Shown here: piece after piece, positions 40,883 through 41,842 of the stretch
How the letters are laid out: every line of letters begins with the position of its first letter
Position numbering within the stretch: position 1 is the first letter of the stretch
DNA from: Streptomyces himastatinicus ATCC 53653
Lineage (GTDB): Bacteria; Actinomycetota; Actinomycetes; Streptomycetales; Streptomycetaceae
DNA: 41,842 nt
Reading direction: 5' to 3'
NCBI RefSeq assembly: GCF_000158915.1
Contig: NZ_GG657754.1
Coordinates: 6,624,381 to 6,666,222 of the forward strand
The notes under the pieces: model-generated
Database searches by the model: none
What the model was told of the DNA's origin: nothing
Seen by the model: only the letters and a program-made list of their open reading frames with translations
Position numbers and translations under genes: made by a program

Positions 40883-41791
40883 TCAATGGCGAGAAAACCG
40901 ACGGAGGACGGCCTGTTTGGCGGTGGTGAACTCCTCCTCGGTGAGGACCCCGCTCTGGTGAAGATCGCCGAGTTCGCGCAGGCGTCGCAGCAGGGCGTCG
41001 TGATCCGCGTCACCGTCGTCGCCCTCCCTCTCCTGACGTCCCGCGGGAGCCGCGTCCAGGACCGGGGGCGCGTCGGCGGGCTCCGGCGGGGCGAACGGAT
41101 GCGGCATCCGGGCCGTGACGGCGGCCGCGACCAGCGCCATCAGCGGATCCTTGCGGAAGCCGTACAGGACGACGGCGTGCGGGTCGTACTTGGGCGGGGC
41201 CGTCGCCGTCGCCCTGTCCACGGTGAAGCGGAGGAAGCCGTTCTCCAGTCCGGCGGCGGGGAACCACTCCACTGCCGCCAGATCCTCCAGCGGGATGGTG
41301 CGGGGGCCGCCCGACTTCTTCGACTCCTCCGTCTTCCAGTTCCATTCCAGCCGGATCCGCTCACCGTCGAAGGACGCGGTGGCGTCACCCGCCGTCGCCG
41401 ACAGCGGCACCGGCGGACCGGGCAGCAGATAGCGGTCGGACGGGCCGGACGGCACCTGGTCGAGCAGCAGGGCCTGCCGGACCTCGTCGACCAGGTACTC
41501 GGCGACGCCGGTGCGGTCCGCGTCGACCGACAGCTGATACGGATCGGCCGCGTCCGGCAGTTTGCCGCCCGTGGCCTGCGCCAACGGATCGGCGCCCGGA
41601 CGTAACCGCAGCCGCAGCCGACCGGACTTCCGCCCCGGTTCGTACGCGACGCCCGCCAGCGCCTCCAGGGGCACGGTCAGTTCGCCGAGCGCCTGCCGCA
41701 CCAGGTGCACGCTCTTGTCCCGCCCGGGGACGATCCGTACCGACTCACCGTCAAAGGTCCAAGCGCCATCGCGCTGGGTGATTTCCGCCAT
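40883..41791 (-). CDS. DUF4429-SHOCT protein
   Basis: 302 residues from ATG 41791. Two DUF4429 repeats (about 3-110: GAWTFDGESVRIVPGRDKSV; about 130-230: TASFDGERIRLEWNWKTEES), Pro-rich linker (about 233-262) and a C-terminal SHOCT helix-turn-helix (ALLRRLRELGDLHQSGVLTE, EEFTTAKQAVLRRFSRH). SHOCT motifs are short oligomerisation ends found on many membrane and stress proteins; DUF4429 has a PH-like fold. Role unknown, possibly a stress or protein-interaction factor. Codon 63 is TTA (41605-41603). No Shine-Dalgarno site is evident. Confidence 0.85.
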   Translation of the reverse strand: MAEITQRDGAWTFDGESVRIVPGRDKSVHLVRQALGELTVPLEALAGVAYEPGRKSGRLRLRLRPGADPLAQATGGKLPDAADPYQLSVDADRTGVAEYLVDEVRQALLLDQVPSGPSDRYLLPGPPVPLSATAGDATASFDGERIRLEWNWKTEESKKSGGPRTIPLEDLAAVEWFPAAGLENGFLRFTVDRATATAPPKYDPHAVVLYGFRKDPLMALVAAAVTARMPHPFAPPEPADAPPVLDAAPAGRQEREGDDGDADHDALLRRLRELGDLHQSGVLTEEEFTTAKQAVLRRFSRH

Positions 41792-41842
41792 GGGGTGGAT
41801 TCTGACAGCCACACAGCGACACATTGGTCTACACCTTGACCC

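Overview
The window is a high-GC actinobacterial chromosome segment, almost certainly Streptomyces. The evidence is the codon use, the gene set (adpA followed by orn, cebR-cebEFG-bglC, WhiJ-type HTH/ATPase pairs) and rare TTA codons in regulatory genes. Much of it is accessory or niche DNA (plant polysaccharide use, glycosyltransferases, small regulatory modules) set between conserved blocks.

Layout. 1-5 kb: a truncated HTH regulator, a small conserved protein, a spermidine-synthase-like methyltransferase, a GH18 protein and a solitary cytochrome b (qcrB-type) without qcrC or qcrA. 5.1-17.5 kb: a cellulose/cello-oligosaccharide regulon. It holds the cebE-cebF-cebG importer genes and bglC on the minus strand, the divergent repressor gene cebR, a GH5-GH6 cellulase operon and a divergent four-module GH48 cellulase. 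CebR-type 14-bp palindromes (TGGGAGCGCTCCCA and variants) lie before cebE/cebR, at the bglC start and before both cellulase units, so import, hydrolysis and extracellular attack probably respond together to cellobiose. 17.5-21.4 kb: a three-gene operon of a GT32-GT2-GT62 fusion glycosyltransferase, a small secreted four-cysteine protein and a GT2 enzyme coupled to it by a 4-base overlap. 21.5-26 kb: a TetR/MFS efflux operon with a frameshifted lipoprotein gene, divergent from a ClpN-HTH regulator across an apparently leaderless bidirectional promoter packed with two kinds of palindrome, followed by small housekeeping genes. 26-28 kb: a PIMT-like methyltransferase coupled to a 37-residue Pro-rich peptide (RiPP-like). 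28-34 kb: an HTH/anti-sigma-like ATPase locus, a GNAT, a TetR/SDR pair, an aldo-keto reductase remnant, an NADPH:quinone-type oxidoreductase and a small membrane protein.

34-41.8 kb is a conserved core block: tRNA-His, orn (oligoribonuclease), adpA with its TTA codon, a small membrane protein, a universal stress protein, glmS, a conserved 91-residue protein and a DUF4429/SHOCT protein. As I recall the S. coelicolor map, adpA-orn and cebR-cebEFG-bglC are neighbours there. Here about 23 kb of cellulase, glycosyltransferase and regulatory genes lies between them.

TTA (bldA) codons are present in the first HTH gene, in cebE (signal peptide), three times in the HTH/TPR-like regulator, in adpA and in the DUF4429 gene. 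Developmental control may therefore reach cellobiose uptake as well as the AdpA cascade.
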